NCBI GenBank assembly: GCA_951828385.1
Contig: OX639973.1
Coordinates: 1,792,470-1,856,469, forward strand
Source of the DNA: an uncultured Poribacteria bacterium
GTDB lineage: Bacteria; Poribacteria; WGA-4E; WGA-3G
Direction of reading: 5' to 3'
DNA: 64,000 bases
Each line of letters opens with the position of its first letter. Within the stretch, counting starts at the first letter, position 1. The notes below the pieces were generated by a model. The model saw only the letters and a program-made list of their open reading frames with translations, was not told the origin of the DNA and did no database searches. Positions 8,728 through 18,346 of this stretch are shown piece after piece. A program made the translations under genes and the position numbers.

Positions 8728-10032
8728 TCAGGTGATTATGAGCGACTGTTTAGCAGATGCCTGATGAATGAGAAACTGATAGATTTTTTCGTGTTGTAGT
8801 TGCCCGCGGAGTTCTTCCAATCGATTGCTTGATTTCAGGAGTGCCGCATATTTTTGAGCGTCCCGATTTTGTTGCTCAGCGGCACGACGGACTTCGTATT
8901 CTAATTCATCATCAGATACATAAATGCCCTCTGCTTCAGCGATAGTATCAAAGATCCATGACTGCTTTGTTTGCTGAATGACATCTCGCCGCAATTCATC
9001 AGGCAGCGTATCCATGTTAATGCCGGCATCTTCGGCGGTTCTCTGTTCGGTCGCCAATTGCTGTTTGACATTTTGAAGCGTCTGCTGCACGTATTGATCC
9101 ACTAACGGCTCCGGAATCGCAATATCCGTTTTTTCTATGAGTTGCGCCAACAACTCCGCCTTTTGTTTATCAACATGCGAACTCGTTTCTTCTTCAACCA
9201 GATTGTTCCATATCAGTCCATAAAGTTGTGAATAGTTTTCATACCCGAGGTCTTTTGCAAACTCGTCATCTAACGGAGGGAGATGCTTCTGTGTGATGGC
9301 GTGCAATGTGATATTATATTGCGCGGATTGCCCCGACAGATCAGGCGTAGGATGTTCTTGTGGAAAATCGATGTCAACGGATTTTGTCTCCCCAATCTGC
9401 ATCCCAATCAGGGTCTGTTCAAGTTTTTCATTTAACGCCCCGATACCCAGTTCTATATCAACATCTTGCCTCGATTCAGCATCAACCCGTTCTTGGTTAA
9501 TTAAGCATTCCCAATCTACGCGAACACAATCTTTCTCCTCAACCGGACGCTCAGTGTCAAGCGGCTCATAAGTTGCCGATTGCGCCTGGAGCCGCGTGAT
9601 ATAGGCATCAACATCTTCACGAGGCACATCAACTGGATTTTTATCGGTTACCAGTTCCTCATAACGCGGGATATCTATATTCGGGCGAATATCAACTGTG
9701 GCTGAGAACGTGAGCGGTTGGTTTTCCTTGACTCGCAATTCATCAAGCGATGGTGTGAAAATCGGTTGGGAGAGTGGGTTGAGTTTTTCCCGATAAATAG
9801 CGTCTTCGTAAGCAGGAGCGACAAGATACCGGACAGCCTCGCTATTCACGTAATCAGGAAATCTCGACTTGAGGATCGCAACAGGCACACGCCCTTTTCG
9901 GAAACCAGGAATCGAGACTTGAGTACGTAAGCTCTCATAAGTTTCCTTTAATGCTACATTAACATCGTCAGAAGGCACCTCAATGTCCAAACGGACCTGC
10001 GTGGTGTCTAACCTTTCAATTTGAACTCTCAA
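8728..10032 (-). CDS. tig: Trigger factor (ribosome-associated chaperone, prolyl isomerase)
   Basis: Trigger factor binds the ribosome at the exit tunnel. The N-terminal ribosome-binding domain carries the signature GFRKGRVP; a central FKBP-like domain (about 150-245) and a C-terminal helical arm rich in charged and Gln residues follow. The start is placed at TTG 10032: GTGAGGA lies about nine bases upstream and the protein then opens MRVQIERLD, the normal family start; an ATG eight codons upstream is possible. The predicted length is 434 aa. It heads the tig-clpP-clpX-lon run and faces the tRNA cluster. Confidence 0.93.
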   Translation of the reverse strand: MRVQIERLDTTQVRLDIEVPSDDVNVALKETYESLRTQVSIPGFRKGRVPVAILKSRFPDYVNSEAVRYLVAPAYEDAIYREKLNPLSQPIFTPSLDELRVKENQPLTFSATVDIRPNIDIPRYEELVTDKNPVDVPREDVDAYITRLQAQSATYEPLDTERPVEEKDCVRVDWECLINQERVDAESRQDVDIELGIGALNEKLEQTLIGMQIGETKSVDIDFPQEHPTPDLSGQSAQYNITLHAITQKHLPPLDDEFAKDLGYENYSQLYGLIWNNLVEEETSSHVDKQKAELLAQLIEKTDIAIPEPLVDQYVQQTLQNVKQQLATEQRTAEDAGINMDTLPDELRRDVIQQTKQSWIFDTIAEAEGIYVSDDELEYEVRRAAEQQNRDAQKYAALLKSSNRLEELRGQLQHEKIYQFLIHQASAKQSLIIT

Positions 10033-10089
10033 GTTTATGTCCTCACGCTTAGGCATTCAAAGCCCGGGTACTTACATCTAATACGAGCA

Positions 10090-10174
10090 TGGGCGAGGAG
10101 GGACTTGAACCCTCACGAGGCGTAACCCCAATAGATCCTAAGTCTATCCTGTCTACCAATTCCAGCACCCGCCC
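10090..10174 (-). tRNA. tRNA-Leu (anticodon TAG)
   Basis: The minus strand folds as a class II tRNA: acceptor GGGCGGG pairs with CTCGCCC, the D arm has GGAATTGGTAGAC, the anticodon loop centres on TAG in GACTTAGGATC, a long variable arm follows, and the T loop has GGTTCAAGTCC. The discriminator base is A. CCA is not encoded. Confidence 0.94.
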
Positions 10175-10269
10175 GAATTCCAGTGAAAGCACACCATACA
10201 TTGTCCCGAGAGTCCGCACGCGACTCTCGTACTGTGTCGTGTGACTTTCGCAGTGTATTCCATTAACAA

Positions 10270-10342
10270 TGCGCCGTGAAGGAATCGAACCTTCAACCGC
10301 CTGATTAAGAGTCAGATGCTCTGCCAATTGAGCTAACGGCGC
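10270..10342 (-). tRNA. tRNA-Lys (anticodon CTT)
   Basis: Acceptor GCGCCGT pairs with ACGGCGC; the anticodon stem TCTGA/TCAGG encloses CTCTTAA with anticodon CTT; the T arm has GGTTCGATTCC. CCA is not encoded. Confidence 0.94.
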
Positions 10343-10439
10343 GCTTGTTCTCTACCGTGAGCGTAGGTGCAGTTCAGCCGTACCTACGCGCTAATTGCTA
10401 TCGCACACCCAAAGCGCGGACTTGGCATCCAAAAGTATA

Positions 10440-10512
10440 CGCGTCCGGAGGGATTCGAACCCCCAACTTATAGTTCCGAAGACTATTGCTCTATCCATTG
10501 AACTACGGACGC
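10440..10512 (-). tRNA. tRNA-Arg (anticodon TCG)
   Basis: Acceptor GCGTCCG pairs with CGGACGC; the anticodon stem ATAGT/ACTAT encloses CTTCGGA, anticodon TCG; the T loop has GTTCGAATCCC. The discriminator is G. CCA is not encoded. Confidence 0.94.
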
Positions 10513-10519
10513 TCATGAG

Positions 10520-10592
10520 GGTGGATGATGGGATTTGAACCCACGCCCTCTTGATCCACAGTCAAGCGCTCTGCCCCTGAGCTACATCCACC
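10520..10592 (-). tRNA. tRNA-His (anticodon GTG)
   Basis: The acceptor carries the extra G(-1) opposite C73 that marks bacterial tRNA-His; anticodon stem CTTGA/TCAAG encloses CTGTGGA with anticodon GTG. CCA is not encoded. Confidence 0.95.
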
Positions 10593-10629
10593 ATATTTTA
10601 AACTCGGTCTCCGTGAGCAGTATGAGAAG

Positions 10630-10703
<74 letters not shown>

Positions 10704-10725
10704 TTGTGTCATCCGCCAGTTTTGA

Positions 10726-10801
<76 letters not shown>

Positions 10802-11017
10802 AAAGGTATACACACTCTCAATTTACAAGCGACACCAGCACTCTCAGAGACTTCACCGAGAGACGTAAGGCACGCTTATTTGTTGCGTTCTACATCCGAT
10901 TCGGTAGTTAAAATTATACACCATCTTTTACCCGATGTCAAATTAAATATGAAAAATGCTTGTGTTTTTTTTACAAATTATGCTATACTATTGACATAAT
11001 TCTAAGGCGAGATTTCC

Positions 11018-11965
11018 GTGCCTCGCATACCCGTTTCTCTGCTATTCCAAATACTGATCGTCATGCTCCTTACACCACAATTCCTGAAACAACTTGACCC
11101 TTTCTATATTCGCGCGAAGCACGCGTTCCGCGGCAAATTCAGAGGCGAACGCCGAAGTCTCAACCGCGGCACAGGTATCGAATTTGCTGACTATCGCGTC
11201 TATGAACCCGGCGATGATTTGCGACATGTTGACTGGAATATTTACGCACGCTTAGACAGACTCTTTATCAAACTCTTCCACACGGACGAAGACCTACCAC
11301 TTCTACTACTCATTGACAATAGCCGCTCCATGGAATTTGGATCGCCAACCAAATTGACGTGTGCTAAACAGATCGCAGCGGCGTTAGGGTATATCGCTTT
11401 AGCACACGCGGACAGTGTGACAATCTACACGTGTGCTGAACGACTCTCGCCCATGCTACCACCAACGACGAGCAAATCGCAATTTCCACGTTTGACAAAG
11501 GCACTCAACGCAATTCCAGCATCCGGACAAACACGACTGACCGAATGCCTTAAGCAACTCCAGATGTACCAGCGACGCGCGGGGATGGTTGTCATACTTT
11601 CAGATTTTTTGGATCCGAATGGCTACGCCGATGGATTCAAATTACTCTCAGGCCGCGGGTTCTCCCTTACAGCAATCCATTTGATAAGTCCAGAAGAGAT
11701 CGACCCGCAAACACATTTGGAAAACATACCCACCGGCGGGGACTGGTGGGTGGAAGATGCCGAAACGGGTGAAACGAAAGCCGTCACAATTAACGCAGAA
11801 ACCCTTGCACAATATAAAGATCAACAGCAGGCGTTTTGTGACAATTTGCAACGTTTTTGCACTGATCAAGGTGTCGGCTATGCACAATTAAAGAGCAATA
11901 CCTCCGTAGAATCTTTCATTTTACAGGAGCTACACAGGGTAGGTTTCACTCAGCGAAATCGGTAA
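11018..11965 (+). CDS. DUF58 (vWA-like) domain protein
   Basis: This 315-aa protein carries the DUF58 core: a G.GIEFADYRVYEPGDD segment with HVDWN about ten residues later, then a vWA-like fold with LLIDNSRSM (metal-ion site DxSxS). DUF58 proteins normally pair with MoxR AAA+ ATPases; a MoxR gene exists at 34589 but not next door. The GTG start at 11018 is chosen for AAGGCGAG about nine bases upstream; an internal ATG at 11063 would remove 15 residues and give the more usual family N terminus. A macrodomain gene follows after 19 bases, so the two are probably co-transcribed. The precise function is unknown. Confidence 0.83.
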   Translation: MPRIPVSLLFQILIVMLLTPQFLKQLDPFYIRAKHAFRGKFRGERRSLNRGTGIEFADYRVYEPGDDLRHVDWNIYARLDRLFIKLFHTDEDLPLLLLIDNSRSMEFGSPTKLTCAKQIAAALGYIALAHADSVTIYTCAERLSPMLPPTTSKSQFPRLTKALNAIPASGQTRLTECLKQLQMYQRRAGMVVILSDFLDPNGYADGFKLLSGRGFSLTAIHLISPEEIDPQTHLENIPTGGDWWVEDAETGETKAVTINAETLAQYKDQQQAFCDNLQRFCTDQGVGYAQLKSNTSVESFILQELHRVGFTQRNR

Positions 11966-11984
11966 GACATAAGGAGATAGCTTA

Positions 11985-12533
11985 ATGAACACAGAAATTA
12001 AACAAACAGATGTGGAACTGATTCAAGGCGATATAACGAAAGCCGAAGTTGATGCTATCGTCAACGCAGCGAACAGCGAACTCATCGGCGGTGGTGGTGT
12101 AGACGGTGCAATACGACGGGCTGGCGGTGCCGCAATTGAGAATGCTTGTGCGGAGATCCGTAGACGCGAAGGCGGGTGTCCTACTGGCAAAGCAGTCATC
12201 ACCCCGGGAGGCGACCTTTACGCGAAATATGTAATTCACACAGCTGGCCCGGTGTGGGAAGGCGGCAATTCAGGTGAAGCAGAACTACTTGCAAGTTGTT
12301 ATCAGGAAAGCCTTCGACTTACTATAGGAAACGACATTCAGAGCATCGCTTTTCCTTCTATTAGCACCGGTGTCTATGGATACCCAACGGAGAAAGCGGC
12401 AGTCGTTGCACTCACTGCGGTGAAAGAATTTGTGTTGCAGAGCAACGCTGTGCCAACAACCATTCAGTTTATCCTGTTTGATGAGGCTACCCATACGTGC
12501 TATGTAGACGCTTTGCATACCTTAAACTTTTGA
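11985..12533 (+). CDS. Macrodomain protein (ADP-ribose / O-acetyl-ADP-ribose hydrolase-like)
   Basis: The 182-aa protein is almost entirely one macrodomain: [50 protein letters not shown], and [10 protein letters not shown], all ligand-loop motifs of YmdB/MacroD-type enzymes that hydrolyse O-acetyl-ADP-ribose or remove mono-ADP-ribose. AAGGAGATAGCTTA precedes the ATG. It lies directly after the DUF58 gene. A second, diverged macrodomain gene is at 27223-27867. Substrate is not determined by sequence. Confidence 0.9.
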   Translation: MNTEIKQTDVELIQGDITKAEVDAIVNAANSELIGGGGVDGAIRRAGGAAIENACAEIRRREGGCPTGKAVITPGGDLYAKYVIHTAGPVWEGGNSGEAELLASCYQESLRLTIGNDIQSIAFPSISTGVYGYPTEKAAVVALTAVKEFVLQSNAVPTTIQFILFDEATHTCYVDALHTLNF

Positions 12534-12558
12534 TTATTCAAAAGTTGTTTGAATTCAT

Positions 12559-12702
12559 TGAAAACCCATTTTTGATAAGAGAAAAGCGGGCGACCGTCCA
12601 CTAATTAAAAACCTTTTTGCGGAACAAAGCGGATCGCTAACTTAGACGAAAACCCGTTTTTCGACAACGGAGAAAACTGAGCAGAGACTCCATAGTTAAA
12701 AA
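12559..12702 (+). repeat. Two tandem copies of a leader repeat before the MFS gene
   Basis: The spacer contains GAAAACCCATTTTTGATAAG... at 12559 and GAAAACCCGTTTTTCGACAA... at 12648, each running about 55 bases and ending in TTAAAAA. The second copy ends CCATAGTTAAAAAG just before the MFS start. A third copy with the same wording lies upstream of the dnaJ-like gene (29662-29724, minus). Confidence 0.6.
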
Positions 12703-12710
12703 GTAAAAAG

Positions 12711-13889
12711 TTGAATAATCCCAAGTTTAGCCGAACTTCGTTGATTCTCCCCATTTACATTCCTGCGTTTTTGCTGGCGACAGGCGGAGGCTTTGTTTCA
12801 CCAACGCTCTCAATCTACATTAAATCATTCGAGTTATCCTACACGTTAACAACAATTGTACTCGCTGTCGGTGTACTTGGAAACATCCCCGCAGGTATTT
12901 TGGTAGAACGCCTCGGGCGCAAACCGTCAATGTTGTTCGGTTTGGTGATGATAGGATTGTCAACTGTCGGTATGGGCGCAGCAACGAACTTCTTCCAACT
13001 CATCGGCGCACAGTTGGTCGGCGGGATCGGAAATGCATTGTGGATGCTCGCCCGACACGCTTATATGACAGATGTCATTCCGATAGCGAATCGCGGGAGA
13101 GCGATTGCCCTGTTCGGCGGTGTGAACCGGATGGGAACCTTCGCAGGACAGTTCTTCTCTATCTTCCTCGGCGTAAACCTACGCCTGCCCTTCTTTATCT
13201 ACACTGGAATTGTGATCCTGAACCTTTTCTTCTGTTTCTTTTTCATTCCAAAGACACACCGCACTCCAAGTGAAACAGCCGACCAAAAAGTTCCCTATCT
13301 GAAACATCTTCTCCAGATTTCGCGCCAGCATGCAAGACTTCTCGCTACAGCAGGCATAGGACAGGTATGTGTCCAGACGCTGCGCCGTGGGTGTCACATT
13401 ATCATCCCACTCTATGCCGACGAGGTCGTCGGGTTAACTACGCAACAGGTACGATCGGTTGTTATGGTCTCCTCAGCAGTAGATATGTCAATGTTTCCGA
13501 TTGCTGGATTTATGATGGACCGGTTCGGTCGAAGATATGCGACAGTCCCTGGGATTAGCATCTTTGCGACCGGAATGGTGTTGATGCCGTTTACAGGCAC
13601 ATTTACGGCGTTGCTGCTTGCAGCGATTTTAATGCGCCTCGGTAACGGTGTCGCTTCGGGGACAATGATGACCCTCGGTGCTGACTTGGCACCCCAGAAG
13701 GGGACAGGTGAATTCTTAGGGTTGTGGCGGCTTACAGGAGATTTCGGCGGTTCAGCGGGACCCGTTATTGTCGGTAATCTTGCCGATTTGTTCGGGTTGA
13801 GTTATTCCGGCTTCGCGTTGGGGGGAATCGGTTATCTGGCAGTGAGCATTTTCTTGTGGCTGGTCCCGGAGACATTGAAGAGGGAATGA
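12711..13889 (+). CDS. Major facilitator superfamily transporter
   Basis: The 392-aa protein is hydrophobic throughout, with about twelve membrane helices. The MFS motif A between helices 2 and 3 is visible (GILVERLGRKPSM) and a second copy (GFMMDRFGRRYAT) lies in the second half. It would sit in the cytoplasmic membrane and move a small solute by a secondary mechanism. The substrate cannot be told from the sequence; drug-efflux and sugar families are both possible. The start is TTG at 12711 with weak AGTAAAAAG upstream. Confidence 0.87.
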   Translation: MNNPKFSRTSLILPIYIPAFLLATGGGFVSPTLSIYIKSFELSYTLTTIVLAVGVLGNIPAGILVERLGRKPSMLFGLVMIGLSTVGMGAATNFFQLIGAQLVGGIGNALWMLARHAYMTDVIPIANRGRAIALFGGVNRMGTFAGQFFSIFLGVNLRLPFFIYTGIVILNLFFCFFFIPKTHRTPSETADQKVPYLKHLLQISRQHARLLATAGIGQVCVQTLRRGCHIIIPLYADEVVGLTTQQVRSVVMVSSAVDMSMFPIAGFMMDRFGRRYATVPGISIFATGMVLMPFTGTFTALLLAAILMRLGNGVASGTMMTLGADLAPQKGTGEFLGLWRLTGDFGGSAGPVIVGNLADLFGLSYSGFALGGIGYLAVSIFLWLVPETLKRE

Positions 13890-14051
13890 ATTTGCGGTCT
13901 TCAGCGTCTGTTTCAAAAGAGACTTGATCGCTTTTTAGGGCTCACCGAACGGTTGCCTCGGACACTGGAATGATTCGGTTTCCGTATAGACATCTGTAGG
14001 AGAGACGGCATCATCCTCCATCAAGTTATTAAAAGTGGGTGACGTTTGGAC

Positions 14052-14900
14052 TTACTCATCATTGTCTTCACTGTTGCCCTCAGGTGGTATGATATCGTCA
14101 ATATTCACATCCTTGAATGGAATGCCGTCGGATTTTGCCTTTCGGTACCTTGTGAGGAGACGCTTTCCTATCTCATCTCCCGGATCAAGATGGACAACTC
14201 CTTCAAGATAGTTGAGGTATTCATCGTCTGTTATAGGTTGGCCGAGAAGCCATTTTAGATTATAATCGACAATAATATGAACTTGTGGGATATCGCCATG
14301 TTCTTGGATGAGTCGTTCACGTTCAAGTTTTGCCCACAGCTGGGGATTTTCCGTTTGGAGTTGATCATTTTTCGATTGGGGGGAGAGTTCTGGCGTGTTT
14401 TTTTTGCGGTTTCGAGCATTTTCAAGGGTGCGCCGCGTGACATCGCTGGGCCAAAGGTGGAGTTGTGCCTCAAGAAAGGTAATGTATTCATCTATAGGGA
14501 CTCGAGTTATTCCCATCGGAGCTTTCAGATGCCATTCTGCGACGGTGTGAACCTGTGGGATATCACCGAACTGTTTGACGAGTTGGGCGCGTAGATATTC
14601 GGCGCGTAAAATAGGGTCTTCTGTGGTATACCAGTCTGGTGGAATTTTTCTTTTCCCGGTGCTGAGTTCGTCTCGGAAATTTTTGGCACGCAGCCGGACC
14701 GCTTCCATCTCTTGAGTACTCAGGTTCGTTTTATAGGCGACGAGCGTAGGATCCCAACTCGGGTGGCTTTCCGTTTCTGCTGCGATTAAATCCAAAGGTG
14801 TTACTGTTTCAGGTGAGTCCTCTGTGCTTCCGCAGCCGGTCAAGAGGAAAAAACTGAGAAGACATAGAAAATAAAAAAGAGAAATCAGAGTTTTTTTCAT
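14052..14900 (-). CDS. Lipoprotein with two ~65-residue internal repeats
   Basis: The ATG at 14900 gives a lipoprotein signal (MKKTLISLFYF..., lipobox LLTGC, Cys23). Two internal repeats share the wording GDIPQVH...hydrophobic...DEY...LE...HL (around residues 110-180 and 190-260), with HGDIPQVHIIVDYNLKW as the clearer copy. The frame also reads through the tRNA-Leu lying immediately upstream, but that extension is not coding. The A-rich leader has no Shine-Dalgarno sequence and lies 14 bases behind the tRNA 3' end, so co-transcription from the tRNA promoter is likely. No known domain is recognised; function is unknown. Confidence 0.8.
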   Translation of the reverse strand: MKKTLISLFYFLCLLSFFLLTGCGSTEDSPETVTPLDLIAAETESHPSWDPTLVAYKTNLSTQEMEAVRLRAKNFRDELSTGKRKIPPDWYTTEDPILRAEYLRAQLVKQFGDIPQVHTVAEWHLKAPMGITRVPIDEYITFLEAQLHLWPSDVTRRTLENARNRKKNTPELSPQSKNDQLQTENPQLWAKLERERLIQEHGDIPQVHIIVDYNLKWLLGQPITDDEYLNYLEGVVHLDPGDEIGKRLLTRYRKAKSDGIPFKDVNIDDIIPPEGNSEDNDE

Positions 14901-14914
14901 TTTTTTTTTGTAGA

Positions 14915-14999
14915 TGCCGGGAAAGGGGCTCGAACCCTTACGCGCATAATGCACACTAGACCCTGAACCTAGCCTGTCTACCAATTCCAGCATCCCGGC
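14915..14999 (-). tRNA. tRNA-Leu (anticodon CAG)
   Basis: Class II tRNA: acceptor GCCGGGA pairs with TCCCGGC; D arm GGAATTGGTAGAC; anticodon stem CTAGG/TCTAG with loop TTCAGGG, anticodon CAG; long variable arm; T arm GGTTCGAGCCC. It sits alone, directly upstream of the lipoprotein gene. CCA is not encoded. Confidence 0.93.
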
Positions 15000-15191
15000 G
15001 AGCAATTATAGTATATCCTAATTCCGGCGCGTTGTCAAATTAAAATCTGAAGAAACGAACGAACAAAAATCAGATTAAACTTGTAACACACTCAATAAGT
15101 CTAATATCATTAATATACCGATCACATTTTTTTGTAGTGGTGTCAAACTGTGGTCGCGATTCTCCGCACAACCAAAAAGGAGTGCAAACTC

Positions 15192-15938
15192 ATGAGAATG
15201 AAAATATTACTCTGCGCGATACTCGCCCTAAGTCTTACAGTCAGTTATAGCCAAGCCGAAATTGATCCGGATAGGATTGTCGGTATCTGGTTATTAGATG
15301 AAGGCAAGGGGGATGTCGCTGAAGACGCATCCGAAAATGGACGTGAAGGTACGATTACCAACGGGAAATGGGAGGACGGCAAGTTCGATGGTGCCCTTGA
15401 AATCAAGAAAGGCGGAACTGTTACGATTCCGCTCGGCAAAGGCATCATTATTGATAAAGTGACTTTCATCCTCTGGCTAAACTTTACTGACATCGCTGGT
15501 CAGCAAAACTACTTCTCTATATGGGATCAGAGCAACAACCGATACGTCCCGTATAAAGAAGGCCCAAACGTCCTTCGAAGTTGGACGAACACTTGGAATG
15601 TTACCAGTGGTGTGACCGTCAAGGCAGGGACGTGGTATCATGTCGCCAATGTCTACGATGGAAAAACTTGTAGTATCTACATTAATGGCGAAGAAAAAGT
15701 CTCGCAAGATGTCCCGAAGTTCCAACTCCAAGACCAAGATCAGACCGCATGGCTCGCCACTGACAAGGGTACCGGCTTCCTCTCCGCCATTATTATGGAT
15801 GAGGTCGGTATCTTCAACGATGCCCTTACCGAAGACGAAGTTCAGGGCATTATGAACGACGGCATCGATTTCACTGCTTTCTCTGTGGAGCCGTCGGATA
15901 AACTACCTGTACTATGGGGTAAACTCAAGGCACAGTAA
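15192..15938 (+). CDS. Secreted LamG (concanavalin A-like) domain protein
   Basis: An ATG at 15192 with AAAGGAG ten bases upstream gives a signal peptide (MRMKILLCAILALSLTVSYS, cleaved about SQA). The rest (about 25-225) is one LamG/concanavalin A-like domain: GIWLLDEGKGDVAEDASENG at its start, TFILWLNF, KAGTWYHVANVYDGKTCSIY, and IMDEVGIFNDALTEDEVQ near its end. The C-terminal tail SVEPSDKLPVLWGKLK recurs as an isolated remnant at 52737. Such domains bind carbohydrate in exported proteins; no catalytic domain is present. Confidence 0.86.
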   Translation: MRMKILLCAILALSLTVSYSQAEIDPDRIVGIWLLDEGKGDVAEDASENGREGTITNGKWEDGKFDGALEIKKGGTVTIPLGKGIIIDKVTFILWLNFTDIAGQQNYFSIWDQSNNRYVPYKEGPNVLRSWTNTWNVTSGVTVKAGTWYHVANVYDGKTCSIYINGEEKVSQDVPKFQLQDQDQTAWLATDKGTGFLSAIIMDEVGIFNDALTEDEVQGIMNDGIDFTAFSVEPSDKLPVLWGKLKAQ

Positions 15939-15994
15939 CGATCTTAAGGTCCCTTCGCTTTGCGGAGGGACCACTCCACAAAGGGAGTGAACCG

Positions 15995-16483
15995 GTGCAA
16001 TACTTTGCGTACGGATCCAACATGAACATTTCTCAGACGCAACAACGGTGCCCCGGTGTCACGCGTATAGGGCAGTCCCAACTCAAGGATTTTCGCCTTG
16101 TTTTTAACTACCACGCTGATATTATCCCCGCTGACGGGTGTATCGTTCACGGTGGACTCTGGGAAATTACTGGAGACCATGAAGCCGCGCTTGATACCTA
16201 CGAAGGTTACCCCAATTACTACGGCAAATATTACCAAGACGCTGTCATGTTCTACAGGATGAAAGAAGCGTCTGACAATTCAAAATCTCCCTCAAGATGG
16301 TACCTCGAAATCATCATCCAAGGATACAAAGATTTTGGGTTAACGCAAGACGACTTTGAAGAGAGCCTCGGTATCCAACAACTTGGGTTAACGCACACAG
16401 ACCTCGAAATGATTCTCGGTGTGTCAATGGAGGAATTAGAACGTTTATTCTCTCGCGTGGCAACCTCTCCTGTCTACCCGTAA
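15995..16483 (+). CDS. Gamma-glutamylcyclotransferase-like protein
   Basis: The protein opens with the GGCT ligand loop MQYFAYGSNM, and the expected catalytic Glu is in ALDTYEGYPNYYGKYY. The GGCT-like fold releases 5-oxoproline from gamma-glutamyl compounds or amines. The GTG start is supported by GGGAG at eight bases. The C-terminal 45 residues (LTQDDFEESLGIQQLGLTH) are outside the fold and contain two short similar helices. It lies close behind the LamG gene. The exact substrate is unknown. Confidence 0.82.
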   Translation: MQYFAYGSNMNISQTQQRCPGVTRIGQSQLKDFRLVFNYHADIIPADGCIVHGGLWEITGDHEAALDTYEGYPNYYGKYYQDAVMFYRMKEASDNSKSPSRWYLEIIIQGYKDFGLTQDDFEESLGIQQLGLTHTDLEMILGVSMEELERLFSRVATSPVYP

Positions 16484-16493
16484 ACCCTGCCCT

Positions 16494-18224
16494 TCAGATT
16501 ACCCGTTTCACATACACATAATACGCCCCAATTGCCAGCTCACCCGTTTCATCCGTGAATTCAGTATGCATGCGCGGCTGTCCAGCGGTGAGATTGAACC
16601 TAAACGTCACGCCCTTCGCATCCGGGGCAATCGCCTGTGTAGCGGTCTGGTCCCCAACGCGAATTTGTGCTGTTGTTAACGCTAACGCTTTTCCACCGTT
16701 GTAAAGATCAATCTGCTCACCCGGAATGCCATCCGTTATTGCTCTGTCTTCGGCGTAGGGCCATCGACGTAGTTCAAAACTATACTGTCCGTCTTCCGCT
16801 ATCTCAATTGCCCAATACCCGTTACACTCCATGCCGCGGCGAATCATTCCCTGATTCCATGCGTGTGATGCCCCGTGCCAATCGTGTGTTGTAATACACG
16901 TAACAGGTTCACTTTGTGTTCCGACGACAATCGGACAATCCTCATCAAACCGTTCAGAAACCAGTTTCCACCACGCTTCATAATGTTCACGGAGTTCTGC
17001 AACAACTTCTGGATGTGCATCCGCAATATCGTGCCGTTGCCCAGGATCTGCTTGAATATCGTAGAGTTCTTTGCCGTTGATGAGTCGCCACTGTTGCGAC
17101 ATCGTCGCGCTGTCCTTCCATTTAATCGGATTTTCAACGCGCTGTGAATCGGTGACAATCACCCGTTCCTCCCACGTTTCCGTCTCATTTTTTAACAACG
17201 GAGCAATACTCGTGCCGTGGAAACTCACACTTGACGAGACTTCAAGATCACAGAGATCTATCAACGTCGGCAATAAATCGATGTTTGCGGTGAGCTCATG
17301 TACTTCTTGCTTTTCCGTGAAGCCGCCCCCGGGCCAATGCATGAACAACGGGACGCGATGTCCACCTTCATAAGGTGATCCTTTTTTACCGCGCATTCCA
17401 GCGTTGTAGCCCGACGCAACGAACTGCCCTGCACCCAGGTCACACCCAGCCGCAGAACCGTTATCGGTCATGAAGATTAGGATGGTGTTTTCCTCAAGTC
17501 CCAAGACTCGGAGGTGATGTCGTAACCGCGCCATATTGTCATCAATATTGGTTATCATGCCATAGAAATTCGCACGATCCCCCGGCACACCCTTCCTTCG
17601 GTAGACTTCGCTGTAAGCATCAGGAACACGGAACGGACCGTGAGGCGCGTTGGTAGATAGATAACAGAGGAACGGACTGTTCTGACTACTTTCAGCTTGC
17701 CGCTCAATAAACGCCATCGCCTCTTGGAACCAGACATCGGTACAGTAACCGTCGAACGGTTGTTCGGATCCGTTGCGGAAATAGGTGTCGTCAAAATAGT
17801 CATTGCCCCAGTAATCAGGCGTTTGGCTGATACCGCCGCCACCGTGGTAGAGTGCCTCGTCAAAACCTCTATCGTGTGGACGGAACGGGTAGTTGTCGCC
17901 GAGATGCCATTTCCCGAACATAGCGGTCTTATAGCCGTTGCGCCGGAAGATATCCGCCATCGTGACTTCGTCGCTGCGGAGAAGCGAACGTCCACCGATG
18001 GTATGCCACACGCCTGTGGAGTTGCAGTAGTGTCCCGTCATAATTCCTGCACGTGTCGGGGAACACGTGGGACCGACATGCAGGTTCTGTAGTTGTACAC
18101 TCTCTCCCGCGAGCGCATCAAGATTCGGCGTATTGATCACCGGATTTCCGGTGCATCCCAAATCGCCGTAGCCTTGGTCATCGGTGATGACAAAAACGAG
18201 ATTTGGTGTCGTCTGTTCTGCCAC
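16494..18224 (-). CDS. Cysteine-type sulfatase (arylsulfatase A family)
   Basis: The 576-aa protein has the sulfatase signature CSPTRAG (Cys54, converted to formylglycine), the metal ligands D15-D16 in VITDDQGYGD, and GKWHLG further on; FMTDNG supplies the late metal site. It hydrolyses sulfate esters from glycans or small aromatics. No signal peptide is seen, so it is predicted cytoplasmic unless the start is wrong. The last 130 residues form a beta-rich extra domain. Sulfatases are numerous in poribacterial genomes, where they are linked to sponge sulfated polysaccharides; this link is background knowledge. Confidence 0.92.
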   Translation of the reverse strand: MAEQTTPNLVFVITDDQGYGDLGCTGNPVINTPNLDALAGESVQLQNLHVGPTCSPTRAGIMTGHYCNSTGVWHTIGGRSLLRSDEVTMADIFRRNGYKTAMFGKWHLGDNYPFRPHDRGFDEALYHGGGGISQTPDYWGNDYFDDTYFRNGSEQPFDGYCTDVWFQEAMAFIERQAESSQNSPFLCYLSTNAPHGPFRVPDAYSEVYRRKGVPGDRANFYGMITNIDDNMARLRHHLRVLGLEENTILIFMTDNGSAAGCDLGAGQFVASGYNAGMRGKKGSPYEGGHRVPLFMHWPGGGFTEKQEVHELTANIDLLPTLIDLCDLEVSSSVSFHGTSIAPLLKNETETWEERVIVTDSQRVENPIKWKDSATMSQQWRLINGKELYDIQADPGQRHDIADAHPEVVAELREHYEAWWKLVSERFDEDCPIVVGTQSEPVTCITTHDWHGASHAWNQGMIRRGMECNGYWAIEIAEDGQYSFELRRWPYAEDRAITDGIPGEQIDLYNGGKALALTTAQIRVGDQTATQAIAPDAKGVTFRFNLTAGQPRMHTEFTDETGELAIGAYYVYVKRVI

Positions 18225-18346
18225 GATAATATCTCCTTCATTTTTTATTTGATAAGTGCATTTTGATAAGATTTTTGGTGCCTCTTACATTCAGACAGCC
18301 AATGTAAGAGGCGCAATAAATTGCGCAACTACGAACCAAGAGGCAG

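Noticed and set aside
10049-10327. Minus-strand frame across tRNA-Leu and tRNA-Lys
   Set aside because: The residues are translated tRNA sequence (for example GGTTCAAGTCC), not a protein.
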